This document shows, piece after piece, positions 1 to 8,319 of a DNA stretch of 25,850 bases. The notes below the pieces were generated by a model. That model was not told the DNA's origin and made no database searches. It saw only the letters and a list, made by a program, of their open reading frames with translations. Within the stretch, counting starts at the first letter, position 1, and the number at the start of each line of letters is the position of its first letter. A program made the translations under genes and the position numbers. This DNA comes from Proteobacteria bacterium UBA2133 (GTDB lineage: Bacteria > Pseudomonadota > Gammaproteobacteria > Arenicellales > UBA868): positions 6,133-31,982 of the forward strand of contig DCXP01000093.1 in assembly GCA_002327725.1 (NCBI GenBank). The letters run 5' to 3'.

Positions 1-333
1 CGGCCCCCGGACAATCACCTGGCGGCCCTGTCGTACCCAGGGAAACAGCATTGCGGCGCGGGGATTCTCATCCAGATCCCTGGCTTTGCGGCTGGTGTAG
101 TTGGTGAAAAAGACAAAGCCCCTGGCATCGTAGATCTTCATAAGGACGGTGCGTACGCTCGGCTGGCCAAGGCTGGAGGCGGTTGCCAGGCTGACGGCAT
201 TGGGTGCATCGGGATCGGCGGCACAGGCCTCGGAGAACCAGCGCTCGAACTGCTCTATCGGATCGTTCGCCAGGCTATCGGGATCAAGGGGCCCGCGCGA
301 GAAATCTTCCCGGATGTGTTCAGGCAGTGTCAT
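1..333 (-). CDS. pdxH: Pyridoxamine 5'-phosphate oxidase, partial (C-terminus beyond window)
   Basis: FMN enzyme that oxidises pyridoxine or pyridoxamine 5'-phosphate to pyridoxal 5'-phosphate, the last step of PLP synthesis and salvage, in the cytosol. The first 111 codons are visible and the frame is still open at base 1. Recognisable PdxH landmarks are DPIEQFERWF near the start, the FMN-binding region PSVRTVLMK, the segment GFVFFTNYTSRKARDL, and RQVIVRG at the edge. The ATG at 331-333 is chosen because MTLPEHIREDF fits the family N-terminus; no good Shine-Dalgarno precedes it. It lies 28 bases after the stop of the thioredoxin-like gene on the same strand, so it is probably the distal gene of a fumarase-thioredoxin-pdxH unit. 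Homology is seen directly; operon membership is inferred. Confidence 0.92.
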   Translation of the reverse strand, partial: MTLPEHIREDFSRGPLDPDSLANDPIEQFERWFSEACAADPDAPNAVSLATASSLGQPSVRTVLMKIYDARGFVFFTNYTSRKARDLDENPRAAMLFPWVRQGRQVIVRGP

Positions 334-361
334 GATGTCGGTACCAGCCGCAGGCGGCAAA

Positions 362-1444
362 CTAGTGGACCACCACCATCTCACCGTTTCGGCTCACCGG
401 GAGATCGTAACTCCAGATGTCCACATCCAGACCCTGTTCGCGCCAATGCTCCGCGAGATTACCCAGATACCGCTGAAAGCTGGGTTGTTCCAGGTAGGCT
501 TTGTTGTTGACGTACCGCAGAATGCCCTGGGTGTGAAAAGTACGAAAGGCGCCGTCGAGGCGCATGACTTCCTGACCGGCCGCATCAAAGAATACAACCG
601 TAGGTGCAAACTGGACATTAAGTTCACGGGCAAACGCGCGAGCTGCCAGTGGCCGTCCATCCGGCGTAATCACCGGAGTGTCGGACCACATGCCGATCTG
701 CACTGAACGCATCTTCTCTGCCTGTGTCCGGGCGATCTCATGAATCAGCACCTTCTGGTGCAGGGTGTCGCACTGCCGGCAGTTGGGCTGCTCAAAATAG
801 ACCGCGAGCGGGCGCTCATCTGTAGAGGAAAGATCATGCGGCGCAGCTTCAAAGAAAGGCTGCGGGTTCAGCTCAGGGTTGGCGCCGTCTTTGTCGGCCG
901 TTGCCAGATACTCGCTGAAAGCGCCGTCGTTTTCCGAGCCGGCCCGGGTCCACGCCAGCGCGGCCCGGAATGCATCGGGCGGGTAGTAGCCATTCAGCCT
1001 CAGGATCACCTGGCGCGCTTCATCAAAAAAGAGCAGGGTCGGGGTGTAGTTGACCCTGAGCGCAGCGGCCAGCGTCTTTTCGGTAAAGGTTCGTCCGCCG
1101 ACCTGAACCACCTCGCGGTCGCCCCACATGTTGACTGCAACCAGATCGAAGTCTGATTGCATCGCCTCTGCAATATCCCGCTGGGCAAAGTTGTGTTCAA
1201 TCAGTGCGTTGCAGTAAGGACAACCGGTCTGCCAGAAATAGAGCACCAGGCGCCGGCCCTCGGCCGCCGCTTCTTGGATATCTTTCTCGAAATCGAGAAA
1301 GCTCTCTTTGAACCAGCCGGGGTGCTCCGTGTCGACTGCACCCAGAAAAGCGCCAACCGGCTGTTCACTTTCTGCATGTGCGAGCGGATTTGCCAAAGCG
1401 CCGAGCGTCAGCAGTCCTGCCAGCATAATCGCCATAGATTTCAT
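362..1444 (-). CDS. Secreted tandem thioredoxin-like protein (SoxW-like thiol oxidoreductase)
   Basis: A 360-residue protein with a Sec signal peptide (MKSMAIMLAGLLTLGALA..., cleavage likely after AHA near residue 24) followed by two thioredoxin-like domains. Domain 1 has the redox motif CPYC (Cys75, Cys78) and a cis-proline region YTPT. Domain 2 has CRQC (Cys222, Cys225) and FAPT. Each domain also carries a FFD(E/A)A strand and a (V/M)xRLxG turn, so they look like an internal duplication. Predicted role: periplasmic disulfide reduction or exchange; the partner is unknown. A longer reading from 1516 would run into the fumarase 3' end. The ATG at 1444 is preferred because it opens the signal peptide and follows AGGA-like sequence. 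The gene is 29 bases downstream of fumarase and 28 upstream of pdxH. Family assignment is firm at fold level only. Confidence 0.8.
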   Translation of the reverse strand: MKSMAIMLAGLLTLGALANPLAHAESEQPVGAFLGAVDTEHPGWFKESFLDFEKDIQEAAAEGRRLVLYFWQTGCPYCNALIEHNFAQRDIAEAMQSDFDLVAVNMWGDREVVQVGGRTFTEKTLAAALRVNYTPTLLFFDEARQVILRLNGYYPPDAFRAALAWTRAGSENDGAFSEYLATADKDGANPELNPQPFFEAAPHDLSSTDERPLAVYFEQPNCRQCDTLHQKVLIHEIARTQAEKMRSVQIGMWSDTPVITPDGRPLAARAFARELNVQFAPTVVFFDAAGQEVMRLDGAFRTFHTQGILRYVNNKAYLEQPSFQRYLGNLAEHWREQGLDVDIWSYDLPVSRNGEMVVVH

Positions 1445-1473
1445 TACCGATCCTGATCCTGCGCGATCGAAAA

Positions 1474-2991
1474 TCATGAGACGCCGACCGGAAACGAGGC
1501 GATTTTCTCCCGCCACTCGCGGGGTCCTTCGGTGTGAACAGAAGCGCCGGTGCTGTCCACGGCAACGGTGACCGGCATATCTTCCACCTCGAACTCGTAG
1601 ATGGCCTCCATTCCAAGTTCTTCAAACGCAATCACGCGTGCCGAGCGGATGGCCTTGGAAACCAGGTAGGCAGCACCGCCCACCGCGATGAGATAAACAC
1701 TCCGATGTTTTTTAATCGCTGCGATGGCCGTTGCGCCACGCTCGGCTTTTCCGATCATGCCGGCAAGACCCGTGCCGGCAAGCATGGATTCTGTGAACTT
1801 GTCCATGCGGGTCGCCGTGGTGGGCCCTGCAGGCCCCACGGCTTCATCGCCCACGGGATCGACCGGCCCGACGTAATAGATAAACCGGCCTGTGAAGTCG
1901 ACACCCTCAGGAAGGGGCTCTCCCGATTCCAGCAGTTCGACCAGTCTTTTGTGGGCGGCATCGCGGCCGGTCAGCAGCCGGCCGCTCAGCAGCAGGTTGT
2001 CACCGATGCCCCACGACCGGTAATCCTCAGGCGTCAGTTGATCGAGGTTGACTCGCCGACCCACCGCCTGCTGGGTGATCTCAGGCCAGGATGAGACGTC
2101 AACGTGAGGCAGTTCGGCAGGGCCAGTACCATCGAGTGTGAAATGGATGTGCCGGGTCGCGGCGCAGTTGGGAATCATGGCGACGGGTAAAGACGCCGCG
2201 TGTGTCGCATAAGTCTTGATCTTGACGTCGAGCACGGTCGTCAGGCCGCCAAGTCCCTGGGCACCGATCCCGAGCCGGTTGACCGCCTGGTAAATATTGA
2301 GACGAAGTTCCTCGACCGGCGTTTGCGGCCCGCGTTCCAGAATCCCGGCCATATCGACAGGCGCCATCAGGGATTCTTTTGCCATCAGCATGGCCTTTTC
2401 CGGTGTGCCGCCGATACCAATGCCGAGAATGCCCGGTGGGCACCAGCCGGCGCCCATGCTAGGCAGGGTCTCGGTGACCCAGTCGGCAAGATCGTCGTTG
2501 GGGTTCAGCATTGCGAGTCTCGCTTTGTTCTCGGACCCGCCGCCCTTGGCAGCAACCGTGAGTTCGATCGTATTTCCCGGGACGATCTCGGTGTGTACCA
2601 CGGCCGGCGTGTTGTCTCCCGTGTTTTTTCGATCGCCGATGGGGGGCGTGATCACCGATGCCCGAAGGGGATTATCGGGATGGGTATAGGCCTGCCGGAC
2701 GCCCTCGTCGATGGCTTCCTGCAGCGAGCAGTGGCCTTCGATCATGACCGACTGTCCGATCTTGACGAATACCACCACGATGCCGGTATCCTGGCAGACA
2801 GGACGGCGACCCTGCGCCGCCATACGCGAGTTGATCAGGATCTGCGCGATGGCATTTTTTGCAGGCTCTGAGGTCTCGCGTTCATAGGCCTGCGTCATCG
2901 CCGCGATAAAATCAGGCGGGTGATAGTAGGAAATGTACTGCAGCGCGTCAGCGATGCTGGTCGAAATGTCTTGGGTTTGGATGCGTGTCAT
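1474..2991 (-). CDS. Class I (iron-sulfur) fumarate hydratase
   Basis: Interconverts fumarate and L-malate in the TCA cycle using a [4Fe-4S] cluster. The protein is 505 residues, the usual size for single-chain class I fumarases (FumA/FumB type). The alpha part carries the three cluster cysteines at about 66 (PVCQDTG), 184 (GAGWCPPG) and 276 (MIPNCAATRHIHF). The C-terminal beta part contains YYVGPVDPVGDEAVGPAGPT and the MDKFTESML segment. The frame is open upstream to 3186, but the ATG at 2991 gives the family N-terminus; the added upstream residues look non-coding. It is probably the first gene of a minus-strand unit with the thioredoxin-like gene and pdxH. It is divergent from the lytic transglycosylase across a 206-base intergenic region. 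The enzyme is oxygen-sensitive as a family. I leave the symbol blank because fumA and fumB cannot be told apart here. Confidence 0.95.
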   Translation of the reverse strand: MTRIQTQDISTSIADALQYISYYHPPDFIAAMTQAYERETSEPAKNAIAQILINSRMAAQGRRPVCQDTGIVVVFVKIGQSVMIEGHCSLQEAIDEGVRQAYTHPDNPLRASVITPPIGDRKNTGDNTPAVVHTEIVPGNTIELTVAAKGGGSENKARLAMLNPNDDLADWVTETLPSMGAGWCPPGILGIGIGGTPEKAMLMAKESLMAPVDMAGILERGPQTPVEELRLNIYQAVNRLGIGAQGLGGLTTVLDVKIKTYATHAASLPVAMIPNCAATRHIHFTLDGTGPAELPHVDVSSWPEITQQAVGRRVNLDQLTPEDYRSWGIGDNLLLSGRLLTGRDAAHKRLVELLESGEPLPEGVDFTGRFIYYVGPVDPVGDEAVGPAGPTTATRMDKFTESMLAGTGLAGMIGKAERGATAIAAIKKHRSVYLIAVGGAAYLVSKAIRSARVIAFEELGMEAIYEFEVEDMPVTVAVDSTGASVHTEGPREWREKIASFPVGVS

Positions 2992-3197
2992 GCGCCAGGC
3001 GATAACTTTCTGGATGGGCCCATGGATAAGCCTTGTCCTTGAAGTGTAGCAAAGCCGATGAGGAAAAATTGACCTACCGCAGCGGGATCGTTCCACAACG
3101 GCCGGCAAATTGATAGGATAGCCGCCTGGGGTTGCTGCTGCCGGGCAACCCGGCCCGGCGGCGATGTCCGGGCAGACACCGCGCACTTTCAGAGACT
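2992..3197. promoter_or_regulatory. Divergent intergenic region, fumarase / lytic transglycosylase
   Basis: This 206-base gap must hold promoters for both divergent genes. On the minus strand a TACACT hexamer (complement of 3043-3048) resembles a sigma-70 -10 box and would give a leader of about 45 bases for fumarase; no convincing -35 is seen. On the plus strand TAGGAT at 3114-3119 is a weak -10 candidate. A potential hairpin, GGGTTGC at 3129-3135 with GCAACCC at 3145-3151, lies within the likely transglycosylase leader. All are visual matches only. Confidence 0.3.
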
Positions 3198-5750
3198 ATG
3201 CTCGACTCGCTCAACCCGGGAATCCGATGGCTGTTGACCTGCGTTCTGCTGGCGGGTGTCTTCGGATCAAGCCCTGCGAGCGCTTTTGTCGAAGTCAGGC
3301 AGCACAAGATGCGGTGCAGCGCTGCTTTCCCTTGCCCCCGGGAGCTTGAGGGCCGGGTGAACTTCTGGATCGACATCTACAGCCGCTGGCACAGCCAGGA
3401 CGCGGTGCTCCATGATGCCGTCGTCCCCAGCCGGGTCTACAAGGTGATTGAAGGGCGGGCCTGCGGCCGCAAGGGCAACACCGCGTTTATCAAGGACCAG
3501 AAAAAGCGTATCGCCGCGGAACTGCACACGCTGGCCAAGAAGGTGGACCGTAAGTCGCCGGTTAACAGCGCCTACCAAAAACACCTTCTGAAACTTTTCC
3601 CGGAGCGCTCCAGCAATGATATCCGGCGCGCGGCCGGGGATATCCGCTGCCAGTCGGGTAACCACGATGGGTTCACCGCAGCCTTGCGGCGATTTGGAAC
3701 CTACGGCCCGATGGTGCGCCGGGTACTCAAGAATTCCGGGCTGCACAGCGACATCCAGTATCTGCCCTTTGTGGAGTCGTCCTACAATCCCAAGGCATAT
3801 TCCCGGGTCGGGGCAGCAGGCCTGTGGCAGATCATGCCTGCGACCGGCCGGACCCTGGGCCTGGAACTTGACGCCACCGTGGATGAGCGTCTTGACCCCG
3901 AGGCGGCAAGCTGGGCAGCGGTCCGCTATCTCAAAGACGCCCGGAAAACCCTGACTGTAGCCGCCCGGGCCAGGAACAGCCGGGTTTCGCAAAGCGAACT
4001 CAGTCCCTTTGTGATCACGTCCTACAACTACGGCGTGAACGGCATGCGCCGGGCAATCAACAAGCTCGGCCCGGATTACATGCGGGTGATCAATCAGTAT
4101 CGCTCCAGGAAATTCCAGGTGGCGGTCAAGAATTTCTATGCGGGTTTTCTGGCGGCGAGACATGTGGCCCGCAACCACAAGCGGTTCTTTGGAGACATCA
4201 CGCCGGGGCGGCCGCTTCAGTATCAAACACTGATTCTTGAAAGACCGGTGTCCATTGCCCGGGTGCAGAGCGTATTCGGTCTCACCGAGGCGCAGCTCAA
4301 GGCGCTGAACCCCGCGCTGACGCGATTCGTCTGGCACGGCTGGCGGTTCATCCCGGACGGTTACCGGCTCCGCCTGCCGCTCCGCCAGGGAGGCTGGACC
4401 AATCATGTAGCGCGCCTGCGGATGATGCCCTCGGAGATCCGTCACAGCGGTTCGCTGGCGTACACCGTCCGTCCAGGGGATACCGCGTGCGGTATCGCGG
4501 CCGCGTTTCGGGTGGATTGCCGCGAGCTGATTGCGGTGAACGGCCTTAACCGCAAAGCGGTAATCCGTGTCGGTCAGAAACTTGAGGTCCCTGCCGAAGG
4601 GCGCAGCAGAAGCCGCGTTGCGCAGCGCGGCAGTTATGAAATTCAGCCGGGCGACAGCGCCTGCGCCGTCGCGGGACGCTTCGGCGTTGATTGTGATGAT
4701 CTGCTGGCAGCGAACGGCCTGCATCGGGGTTCCGTGCTTCAGGTCGGCGCGTCGCTGGTGATTCCCGGCACCATCAGAACCGCCCCCGGCGGAAGTTACA
4801 CCGTCGGCAAAGGCGACAGCGCCTGCAGTATCGCAAGCCGCCATGGCATCAGCTGCGACGCGCTGCTGGCGGCCAACGGGCTTGCGAAAAGCGATCTTAT
4901 TTTCCCCGGGCAGACGCTTACCGTCCCGGGCGTGGCGGCGCCGGGCACGCCTGCCGAGCGTGTTTCAACCCAGGGGCCGCAAGAGACCATCACCTATACG
5001 GTCGTCAGCGGCGACAGCGCCTGCAGGATCGCGGCACGCTTTCAGGTGTCGTGCCGCAGGCTGATCGCCGACAACCAACTCGGCAAAGAGGCGCTGATCC
5101 GTCCTGGACAGTCTCTTAACATTGCAGGCGTTCCCGCGAATCTTGCCCGCTCGTATTCACCTCCTTCCGTTGAGACGAAAACCGCTTCGTCATCCGGTGC
5201 TGCAGCACCGAGTACTGACCCGGCCTGGCCGAAGATCACCAGCAGCTCCAAGAGCAGTTCGGGCTCTGAATTAACCGACGTGAGCCCGCTCGACAGACCC
5301 ATCGATCTGTCGGTGCAGACTTCAGCTGTTAACGGCAAGACGCTCTATCGGATTAACGTCGAGCCCGAAGAGACGCTTGGGCATTATTCGGACTGGCTGC
5401 GCCTTGGCGGTGTCAGGAAGATTCGCGAGCTCAACGGTTATGACACCACCCAGGTTCTTGCGAGCGGTGATGCGCTGTTGCTGCCGGTCGCAGACGCGAC
5501 ACAGCAGGATGTTTTTGAAAGGCGGCGCGAGGAGTACCACCGGGTGCTGGTGGAGGAATTCAAGGAGAATTTCGAGGTAACGGGCGCCGATGAATACAAA
5601 ATCCAGCCGGGTGACAGCCTCTGGGTGCTCGCCCGCGAATTCGAACTGCCCATCTGGGTGATCACGCGCTATAACCCGGAGCTTCGAAGCGGCCCACCGA
5701 GAGCCGGCAAATCAATCAAGATACCCCGGATCCGCTCCCGCCAGGGCTGA
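3198..5750 (+). CDS. Membrane-bound/secreted lytic murein transglycosylase with multiple LysM domains (MltD-like)
   Basis: Cleaves peptidoglycan glycan strands non-hydrolytically in the periplasm. The 850-residue protein starts with a signal peptide (to about residue 29, SPASA). The GH23 SLT domain follows, with catalytic Glu193 in FVESSYNPKAYS and the family motifs GAAGLWQIMPATG and TSYNYGVNG. Four consecutive LysM repeats begin near residues 422, 480, 534 and 600. Each has the form GD(T/S)AC...C, meaning two cysteines at fixed positions. A degenerate LysM-like segment near 716 and a final cysteine-free LysM near 800 (YKIQPGDSLW) close the protein. It is about twice the length of E. coli MltD because of the extra LysM repeats. 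The ATG at 3198 is chosen for the signal peptide; a 22-residue upstream extension is not credible. No lipobox is obvious, so lipid anchoring is not supported. Confidence 0.9.
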   Translation: MLDSLNPGIRWLLTCVLLAGVFGSSPASAFVEVRQHKMRCSAAFPCPRELEGRVNFWIDIYSRWHSQDAVLHDAVVPSRVYKVIEGRACGRKGNTAFIKDQKKRIAAELHTLAKKVDRKSPVNSAYQKHLLKLFPERSSNDIRRAAGDIRCQSGNHDGFTAALRRFGTYGPMVRRVLKNSGLHSDIQYLPFVESSYNPKAYSRVGAAGLWQIMPATGRTLGLELDATVDERLDPEAASWAAVRYLKDARKTLTVAARARNSRVSQSELSPFVITSYNYGVNGMRRAINKLGPDYMRVINQYRSRKFQVAVKNFYAGFLAARHVARNHKRFFGDITPGRPLQYQTLILERPVSIARVQSVFGLTEAQLKALNPALTRFVWHGWRFIPDGYRLRLPLRQGGWTNHVARLRMMPSEIRHSGSLAYTVRPGDTACGIAAAFRVDCRELIAVNGLNRKAVIRVGQKLEVPAEGRSRSRVAQRGSYEIQPGDSACAVAGRFGVDCDDLLAANGLHRGSVLQVGASLVIPGTIRTAPGGSYTVGKGDSACSIASRHGISCDALLAANGLAKSDLIFPGQTLTVPGVAAPGTPAERVSTQGPQETITYTVVSGDSACRIAARFQVSCRRLIADNQLGKEALIRPGQSLNIAGVPANLARSYSPPSVETKTASSSGAAAPSTDPAWPKITSSSKSSSGSELTDVSPLDRPIDLSVQTSAVNGKTLYRINVEPEETLGHYSDWLRLGGVRKIRELNGYDTTQVLASGDALLLPVADATQQDVFERRREEYHRVLVEEFKENFEVTGADEYKIQPGDSLWVLAREFELPIWVITRYNPELRSGPPRAGKSIKIPRIRSRQG

Positions 5751-5761
5751 CGGATTTACGC

Positions 5762-5782
5762 CGCGTGAGCGCGCTAGTTTTT
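5762..5782 (+). terminator. Weak candidate terminator between convergent genes
   Basis: A short CGCG-TGAG-CGCG hairpin (5762-5773) is followed by five T residues at 5778-5782, just after the transglycosylase stop. It overlaps the msrB 3' end, whose stop codon is at 5774-5776. The stem is only four base pairs, so terminator function is uncertain. Confidence 0.25.
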
Positions 5783-6178
5783 CGACTCGAGCTTTAAGGC
5801 TACCGAGTTGATGCAGTAGCGCTGCCCCGTGGGCTGGGGTCCATCATTGAATACATGGCCGAGGTGTGCCTCGCAGCGGCTGCAGCGGACTTCGGTCCGC
5901 ACCATACCAAGACTGGTATCGCGATGTTCATCGACCCGGGCTTCTCCGGCCGGTTGCCAGAAACTCGGCCAGCCGGAGCCGGAATCGAATTTGTGCTCGG
6001 CATCAAAAACAGGCGCCTCACAGCAGACACAACGGTAAATCCCTGCGCTTTTACAGCCGTTGTATTCTCCGCTGAACGGGCGTTCGGTGCCGTGCTGGCG
6101 GCAGACGTCAAACTGTTCCGGCGTCAGCGCTGCACGCCATTCGTCCTCGGTACGCTGCCACTTCTGCTCTTCACTCAT
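5774..6178 (-). CDS. msrB: Peptide-methionine (R)-S-oxide reductase
   Basis: Reduces the R epimer of methionine sulfoxide in oxidised proteins or free methionine, with thioredoxin as electron donor. The 134-residue protein is the normal size for a stand-alone MsrB. It shows the structural zinc ligands Cys50/Cys53 (YRCVCC) and Cys99/Cys102 (RCSRC), the substrate-pocket motif SGSGWPSFW (66-74), LGHVFNDGP (106-114), and catalytic Cys122 in RYCINSVAL. There is no signal peptide, so it is cytosolic. The ATG at 6178 overlaps the DAHP synthase stop as ATGA, indicating translational coupling. It is the last gene of the rhodanese-DAHP synthase-msrB unit. A second resolving cysteine is not obvious at the usual position. 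Confidence 0.95.
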   Translation of the reverse strand: MSEEQKWQRTEDEWRAALTPEQFDVCRQHGTERPFSGEYNGCKSAGIYRCVCCEAPVFDAEHKFDSGSGWPSFWQPAGEARVDEHRDTSLGMVRTEVRCSRCEAHLGHVFNDGPQPTGQRYCINSVALKLESKN

Positions 6179-7308
6179 GATGCGGAATCCATGGATGCAT
6201 TGTGTTCGTGTGCCCAGGCGAGGCGCGCCTCGTAGGCCTTTCGGGCGATAGCGACATCCTCCAGAAACCACGCCAGTTCGTCAGGACGCAAAGCCTGGGG
6301 CCCGTCGACCAGCGCCTGTTCGGGCCGCGGATGAAAATCCACGAGAACCATGTTGGCGCCGGCGATGACACCCTGCGCCGTGACATGCATCAGATCCAGA
6401 ATGCCGTCCGGCCCGATGTTGCGGGTGCCGACTGAGTGCGAGGGATCAATACACACCGGCAGGTGGGTGAGGTGGCGTACGACCGGCACGTGCCCAAAGT
6501 CCACCAGGTTGCGGTGGGGGTCACCCATGTTGGTTTTCATGCCCCGAAGACAGAAGACAATATTACGATTGCCTTCGCTCGCCAGATATTCGGCAGCATT
6601 CAGGGATTCATCCAGGGTGATGCCAAAGCCGCGCTTTAGGAGCACCGGCAGTTCCGACTGCCGGCCCACTTCTTTGAGCAGTTCGAAGTTCTGGGTGTTG
6701 CGTGTTCCGATCTGCAGTATCACGCCGGTGGGGTGGCCGGTGTCCTTGAGCGCCTGTCTTATCTCCTGCACATGAGAATCATGGGTGACCTCCATGGCAA
6801 TCACCCGGATACCGTACTTGCCGGCGAGTTCGAACACCCATGGCAGACACTCGGCACCATGCCCCTGAAAAGAGTAGGGATTGGTTCTCGGTTTGTAGGC
6901 CCCCATCCGGGTGCAGACCTGACCCTGCTCCTGCAGGATCTTCATCATGGTCTCAACATTTTGCGGGTTATCCACAGCACAAAGGCCGGCAAAAACATGG
7001 AGCGAGCGCTGGTCAAAGCGCACGCCGTTGTAGCTGAATCCTGAATCCCGGATATCCCCTGCGTGGCGACCGATCACCCGGTATTCCCGGGAAACCCGAA
7101 CCACTTTCTCGACGCCCGGCAGGCTCTCGATCTCGGCCTGGTCGAGCGCCGCCACATTGCCGATCACGTAGATCTCAGACAGTGTACGGTCGGTCCCGGT
7201 AATGCTGTGGGTCCTGGGTGTGATGCCGGACTTGCTCGACAGGTACGACATCACGGCTTTTCCCTCTTCGGTGTCGAGGGAACTATCCGGGTGCAAAATG
7301 ACAATCAT
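6175..7308 (-). CDS. Divergent type I-beta DAHP synthase (3-deoxy-7-phosphoheptulonate synthase family)
   Basis: The family condenses phosphoenolpyruvate with erythrose 4-phosphate, the first step of the shikimate pathway. The 377-residue protein has an N-terminal ferredoxin-like regulatory domain (about 1-75) and the TIM-barrel core. It keeps the substrate signature KPRTNPYSFQG (139-149), LLKRGFG (223-229), metal-ligand Cys110 (in GLCAVD), His291 (IDPSH) and Asp335. It departs from the usual family sequence at several places. GPCSVE is replaced by GLCAVD. The ERG(I/M) motif reads LRGM (254-257). The normally glutamate metal ligand in the (I/V)E(V)HP strand is Asp324 (LVDFHP). It may therefore be a specialised paralogue rather than the main shikimate enzyme. 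Both ends overlap neighbours by ATGA, placing it in a rhodanese-DAHPS-msrB operon. Fold and family are clear; exact substrate is not. Confidence 0.8.
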   Translation of the reverse strand: MIVILHPDSSLDTEEGKAVMSYLSSKSGITPRTHSITGTDRTLSEIYVIGNVAALDQAEIESLPGVEKVVRVSREYRVIGRHAGDIRDSGFSYNGVRFDQRSLHVFAGLCAVDNPQNVETMMKILQEQGQVCTRMGAYKPRTNPYSFQGHGAECLPWVFELAGKYGIRVIAMEVTHDSHVQEIRQALKDTGHPTGVILQIGTRNTQNFELLKEVGRQSELPVLLKRGFGITLDESLNAAEYLASEGNRNIVFCLRGMKTNMGDPHRNLVDFGHVPVVRHLTHLPVCIDPSHSVGTRNIGPDGILDLMHVTAQGVIAGANMVLVDFHPRPEQALVDGPQALRPDELAWFLEDVAIARKAYEARLAWAHEHNASMDSAS

Positions 7309-8135
7309 GCTGGGGTACCGGTTGCTATGGGGACGTCGGGGGCATTGCCCCATTCTGACCAGGAGCCGGCATAACCCCGAACCCGGGGAAAGCCCAGCGA
7401 TTTCAGCATAAGCCAGGCGTGTGCCGAGCGGTGATGACTCTGGCAGTAGGTGATCACTTCCTGTTCGGGTCTTACGCCAAGCGCCTCAAGGGTTTCGATC
7501 AGTGATTCTGCGGGCTTCAGCCGCAGGTTGCGGTTTCGGTCCATGGTCTCGAGCCAGTTCAGGTTGGCCGCGCCCGGGATATGCCCGCCGCGGGCGGCGC
7601 GTACTTTGGTTCCTGAATATTCCTCGGGAGTCCGCGCGTCAAGAAGGACAATCGCTTCATCGCCCAGATGCTCCAGGATGTATGCACGGTCAGCCAGAAC
7701 GTTGGGATTTCTCGATGCCAGCGGCAGGTTCGCCGAGGTATCGGGAAATACCGGCTCGTCGTTCACTGGGTGACCTTCGTTGTTCCAGGCATGAATTCCG
7801 CCATTCAGGACCTGGATCGAGTCATATCCCAGGTAGTGCAGCGTCCAGGCAAGCCGGGCGGCCCAGCCACCGCCTTCATCATCATAAGCGATGATCCGCG
7901 ACACCTCATTCAGTCTCAACATGCCGGCGAGATGTGTCAGGCGCTCTTCCGGCGGAAGCAGGCCCGGCACGGGCTGGGTACCCGCAGTCAGCAGTGAATA
8001 TTCAAGGTGCATGGCTCCCGGTACGTGAAGCTGGGCATACGTCTGTGGTTTGCCGAGGTCAACGACGAGTACCGCAGGCTCGGTGAGAAGCGCTTCAAGT
8101 TCTTCCGGCTCAACCAGGAAAGAGGAGAATGCCAT
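7305..8135 (-). CDS. Two-domain rhodanese-like sulfurtransferase (SseA-like)
   Basis: Transfers sulfane sulfur from thiosulfate or 3-mercaptopyruvate to a thiophilic acceptor through a cysteine persulfide. The 276-residue protein has tandem rhodanese domains. The C-terminal domain holds the catalytic Cys231 in the loop TYCQSHHRSAH. The N-terminal domain has Asp (IIAYDDEGGG, 82-90) where the cysteine would be, as usual for the inactive structural half. Landmarks GHIPGAAN and DART(P)EEY are present. The loop CQSHHRS is not a textbook TST or MST loop, so donor preference is not called. The ATG at 8135 has a good Shine-Dalgarno (GGAG) just upstream. The stop overlaps the DAHP synthase start as ATGA. 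It is the first gene of the three-gene unit and divergent from glnK. Confidence 0.88.
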   Translation of the reverse strand: MAFSSFLVEPEELEALLTEPAVLVVDLGKPQTYAQLHVPGAMHLEYSLLTAGTQPVPGLLPPEERLTHLAGMLRLNEVSRIIAYDDEGGGWAARLAWTLHYLGYDSIQVLNGGIHAWNNEGHPVNDEPVFPDTSANLPLASRNPNVLADRAYILEHLGDEAIVLLDARTPEEYSGTKVRAARGGHIPGAANLNWLETMDRNRNLRLKPAESLIETLEALGVRPEQEVITYCQSHHRSAHAWLMLKSLGFPRVRGYAGSWSEWGNAPDVPIATGTPA

Positions 8136-8319
8136 GGTGCTCCAAAATGGGGCGTCCTGCTATTTTGGGACGGATCCTGCCGAAAAGGGAAGAGCATTGT
8201 CGCTATTCACGCCATGAATGCAACCTGAGCGCCAGACCGGGCGTGCCGATGCCGACCATGGGGCAGCGACGCCTTCTGTTCCAGGCGGCCTCGGTTGTAC
8301 GTGGGAGCAGGTTTTGGAA

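Noticed and set aside
3267..4844. A 525-codon open frame on the minus strand opposite the lytic transglycosylase.
   Set aside because: It is antisense to a clearly homologous gene. It shows no recognisable domain and has the composition expected from GC-rich codon mirroring.
4461..5135. Tandem DNA repeat in the transglycosylase.
   Set aside because: The repetition is at protein level (LysM domains); the DNA copies have diverged and are not a satellite or CRISPR-like array.
5540..5560. TGGTGGAGGAATTC resembles the tmRNA end at the right edge and was considered as a left attachment site.
   Set aside because: Only TGGTGGAGG matches, and it lies inside the transglycosylase coding sequence. No integrase is nearby, so it is most likely chance.
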